From: Gnomoniopsis sp. IMI 355080
Taxonomy: Eukaryota; Ascomycota; Sordariomycetes; Diaporthales; Gnomoniaceae
Assembly: GCA_027946555.1 (NCBI GenBank)
Contig: JAPEVC010000451.1
Location: 1 to 11,597 of the forward strand
Direction of reading: 5' to 3'
Length of the DNA: 11,597 bases
Every line of letters begins with the position of its first letter. Positions within the stretch are counted from its first letter, which is position 1. The notes beneath the pieces are model-generated. The model was not told the DNA's origin and made no database searches. It saw nothing but the letters and a program-made list of their open reading frames with translations. The position numbers and the translations under genes were made by a program. This document shows, piece after piece, positions 9,219 to 11,597 of this stretch.

Positions 9219-9992
9219 TCACTCAAACCTTTGCAAAATCTCTTCTGAAGTATTGTCCTTTGGAATTGTGTGCCGATGGATAGCTTCTTTGAGGATAGTC
9301 TCTGGAACGATACCCTCTGGGATGACCTCAATTGGAATCCCACTAGGTGAAGATGATCGTAGAGGATGAGAAAACACTGGAGCATAGGCGCACCAACGCT
9401 GTTGTCACTCGCTCAATTTTAACCATTGTACTTCCTACTGGTACATGTATCTCAAATTGCGAAGTTTGGTCTGCTGATAATACTCTATTAGAGATTGTCG
9501 CCTACTCCCTGCACTCAGACTCCAATTTGAGTTTGCCAATGATATGGTCCTTTGGCAGAATGATGAAAAGCAGATCCCCACCTCTCCAGAATTTAAAAAA
9601 ATCGCCAACCCTGACCTCTGGACACAATGGTATAACACTTTATTTTTGCTCGAAGAGTCACCGGTGGCTTTCCACATAGGAGAACATAGCTTCCTCGGAA
9701 GGGGGTTCATGACTGGAGCTGGGAGCGGCGCACGGCTGGACCAGCGTATGAAACGCAGAGCAATGCTGCTAGCGCTAGGTTGTAGACAGAAAATAGATTG
9801 GTCGAGATACTCTGTTCATCGATGAGATGCCCGATGATATTGGATCAGAGGGTTGTAAGACTTCTGAGCAGAGACACCTGCTCCTCTCGGTGGCCTGCAA
9901 CACATCCTTCAAAGTGGGCTGCAATAGATCGATGGGTACATATAAATAGCATTTCCATTCTCGAGTTACGTGAGCTCATAGCTCTTGATTAA
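9219..9992. pseudogene. Degraded coding-like region, strand ambiguous
   Basis: On the minus strand a segment open from 9404 to its TGA at 9219-9221 reads as a plausible C-terminus (GIPIEVIPEGIVPETIL..., ending EEILQRFE). Upstream in another frame, about 9630-9370 reads GDFFKFWRGGDLLFIILPKD, then, past one TAG, FEIHVPVGSTMVKIERVTTA. Farther up, the same frame stays open for about 60 codons (9960-9780) but has four stops between 9780 and 9630. Several stops are one C-to-T change from CGA or CAA, as RIP would make. On the plus strand 9481-9825 is open for 115 codons (with LWTQWYNTLFLLEESP) and aligns codon-for-codon with the minus frame, so either could be the original. I cannot name the family. 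It may be a dead gene, an old repeat, or chance. Confidence 0.3.
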
Positions 9993-10208
9993 ACTTCGTG
10001 CTCATTGACTGTCTGGGTCACTCGGTGAATTTCGAATACTTGCGGCTATTTTCCATAGTATCATTGATCTGAAACAACGTCTGGCTAAACAAAAGAGAAT
10101 AGAGCCAAAATCTCGTCGGATTTCTTTGGTATCTTGTGGCTAACCTCCTTCCACCTACCTACACACTAATCGACTACCATTGACCTGTACTGCTATTGCT
10201 ATTTATTT

Positions 10209-10361
10209 CGTACGATCGTACGTAAGTGTGAAGGCTGGGGGCTGAAATGGTGAGCGAGGGCCCTGATCCCTGCAGGGCCCTTGGTGGGCTTACCTAATCA
10301 GCCCAACCACCCAAAGGCCCAAAACACCAAACAGTCCAACAGACCTTTGGCTGGTTTTTTT
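10209..10361. repeat. Cluster of inverted repeats ending in a T-run
   Basis: A perfect 14-base palindrome (CGTACGATCGTACG) spans 10209-10222. It is followed by an 8-bp hairpin, GGGCCCTG at 10258-10265 pairing with CAGGGCCC at 10273-10280 over a 7-base loop. GGGCTGA at 10239-10245 can pair with TCAGCCC at 10298-10304 around it. TGGTGGGCT (10282-10290) pairs with AGCCCAACCA (10300-10309) with one bulge. CCACCCAAAGG (10307-10317) pairs with CCTTTGGCTGG (10344-10354) with one mismatch. Seven T follow at 10355-10361. Some arms overlap, so not all form at once. It could be the end of a foldback or MITE-like element, or a structured RNA with a polymerase III-type terminator. I found no B-box, which argues against a tRNA-derived SINE. 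Confidence 0.5.
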
Positions 10362-10369
10362 CCTCTTTT

Positions 10370-11095
10370 CTCTTTAGCCAGACTTCTTTTAGAATTTACT
10401 ACGCTATGCGATAAAAATTGTGCCTTTTGCGAGTGACCGTCCATAGTATCGTCAAACTAAGTCGGATCAACAGAATAAGACCATGTGTGCTAGTCTCGCG
10501 ACCTTTATTCACAACAAATACCCTCTATCCCACAACTCAGATCGCAGCGACTGATTTAATCCCGCTGAAAAAATATTGGATGCATTCTCCACCGTATAGG
10601 TGCTTTAAGTTCCAGAGAAGCTTATATTATGGAAACCATATGCCCTATATGACTATAGAAAAAGAGGAAGAAATAATAGAAATAGATAATGGAAATAAGG
10701 CCTACGCCGAATTCGACTCGACAGTAATCCGCCAATTGCGATCGGCGAATTAAATATATAACATTTATAGAGCATTCCTCCTCGTCAGCATACTGGGGCA
10801 TAAACAGGGTATAATTCAAATCGCCTCAATAAACAGGACACTCTGCCGCCTATCGCCTGTTTGCTTATGCGGGAAAATGCAGGAAATAGACATATTAATT
10901 TATTGCAGGAATAGCGAATATATAAATCTGCTGGGTATATAGTCCATGATACTTCACTAGAAAGCCGGGTATGTATATTCACGCCGGGATCGCTAATATA
11001 TTCACAACAGCACCACCGCCACAACCTCACTGCAATGACTGCCGTTTTATACATAATTATCGGTTGTTCCATAGCATCCTCCAATCTCTTATTGC
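10370..11095. other. A/T-rich tract, possibly decayed repeat
   Basis: Base composition shifts to visibly A/T-rich with many TA steps, especially 10660-10930, unlike the G/C-rich genes elsewhere. Such tracts in ascomycetes often come from repeat-induced point mutation of transposons. A plus-strand frame at 10418-10753 contains RCFKFQRSLYYGNH (about 10600-10640), which loosely recalls a CCHC zinc knuckle of retroelement gag proteins, but only the first Cys of the four metal ligands is present. A minus-strand frame at 10785-11084 is Cys-rich and unrecognised. Neither is a supported gene. Confidence 0.4.
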
Positions 11096-11306
11096 TTATG
11101 ACACGGGGGCGGGCCCATTAGCCAGAGGACCTTCAGCTTCCCCTGTCTCGACCTCTTCTACCACAGCCAACTTCTTTATAGCCATTCTCGTTCGGATTAG
11201 GCCGCTTAGCCATCTCCTCATCCAGCGCGCTTTCAGTCAAATTTTCGATTCGAGTCAGAGACTCGTCATCATGGAAGCTGGTGAACATAGCAATATGGGG
11301 CACCAT
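11096..11306 (-). pseudogene. Coding remnant split between two overlapping frames
   Basis: From an ATG at 11306 one frame runs to a TGA at 11133-11135 and reads HDDESLTRIENLTESALDEE then MAKRPNPNENGYK, a hydrophilic protein-like sequence. Past that point its quality drops, while a second frame offset by one base (ATG at 11185, TAA at 11096-11098) continues in similar style with KKLAVVEEVETGEAEGPL and ends GPAPVS. The switch near 11170-11190 is what a one-base indel in a formerly single acidic C-terminal region would produce. I do not recognise the family. Alternatives are a small unannotated intron or chance. Confidence 0.35.
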
Positions 11307-11426
11307 ATCAGAGGAAAAAGGTCATCTCATTTTGCGTCAAAGAAGACGCGTTTAAAAATACTTTTGAGTACTAAGCCCTCCGGCTATCCACACCCCCCCA
11401 AAGCAAATCCCACCCCCCAAAAGAAC

Positions 11427-11597
11427 TCAGAACTCAATGAAGTAGTCCTCCATATCCACCTCCTCACGAGCCTCGCGCTCGGCCTTGCGGCGGAGGGCGA
11501 TCTCGGCGGCGGCGGCGGAGTTGGGTCCGTGCGTGCCGGCCCGGATCGGCCCGGTGGCGGTGGTGGCGGTGTCGGTGGTGGTGGTGGTGGTGGTGGT
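11427..11597 (-). CDS. C-terminal 56 residues of an unrecognised protein (N-terminus off the right edge)
   Basis: The frame enters from the right edge and ends at a TGA at 11427-11429. It starts with eight Thr codons, continues DTATTATGPIRAGTHGPN, and finishes with an alanine/charged helix (SAAAAEIALRRKAEREA) followed by EEVDMEDYFIEF at the C-terminus. Almost every third base is C or G, and the amphipathic helix plus acidic-aromatic tail looks like a true conserved terminus, so I consider it real. The Thr run suggests a disordered linker before the tail. The name and function cannot be given from this fragment. The 3' flank runs into the 11307-11426 spacer, which has C-runs but no clear polyadenylation signal. 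Confidence 0.75.
   Translation of the reverse strand, partial: TTTTTTTTDTATTATGPIRAGTHGPNSAAAAEIALRRKAEREAREEVDMEDYFIEF
11574..11597. repeat. (GGT)8 trinucleotide microsatellite inside a coding region
   Basis: Eight perfect GGT units reach the window end and encode threonine (ACC) on the minus strand; the tract may continue outside. Imperfect GGT/GGC units extend it leftwards to about 11553. In-frame trinucleotide repeats vary in length without shifting the frame. Confidence 0.85.

Overview
This window looks like nuclear DNA from a filamentous ascomycete fungus. The genes carry short introns (54 to 192 bases) with GT..AG ends and CTAAC/CTGAC-type branch sites. Coding exons are rich in G/C at third positions. 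The one gene that can be named is a linker histone H1 of the filamentous-fungal type. A Dothideomycete such as a Pleosporales member is a plausible host, but that is only an impression from protein resemblance. I see no bacterial, phage or CRISPR signal, and no operons.

Layout, left to right. Positions 1-1851 (minus) hold 617 uninterrupted codons of a proline/serine-rich disordered protein whose C-terminus lies off the left edge. Positions 1852-3662 are non-coding: 5' flank of that gene and 3' flank of the next. Positions 3663-4817 (minus) are a complete histone H1 gene in six exons, with a TATA box and a pyrimidine tract upstream. Positions 5051-7296 contain no gene I can defend, only pyrimidine tracts and scattered splice-like signals. 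Positions 7297-7803 (minus) fit a two-exon gene for a 148-residue protein I do not recognise. A strong G-quadruplex motif lies upstream of it at 8128-8155.

From about 8160 to 11400 the sequence is mostly degraded. There are coding-like stretches broken by stops (9219-9992), a cluster of inverted repeats ending in a T-run (10209-10361), an A/T-rich tract (10370-11095) and a frame-shifted coding remnant (11096-11306). This is what a decayed, possibly RIP-affected, repeat or gene graveyard looks like, but no transposase or reverse transcriptase is readable. The right edge (11427-11597, minus) is the last 56 codons of another gene, with a (GGT)8 tract at the window end.

The genes do not form a pathway. 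The two long real genes and the right-edge gene share the minus strand, but each has its own flanks. I find no clear new biological system. The best leads are the structured element at 10209-10361, the unrecognised two-exon gene, and the broken coding remnants.
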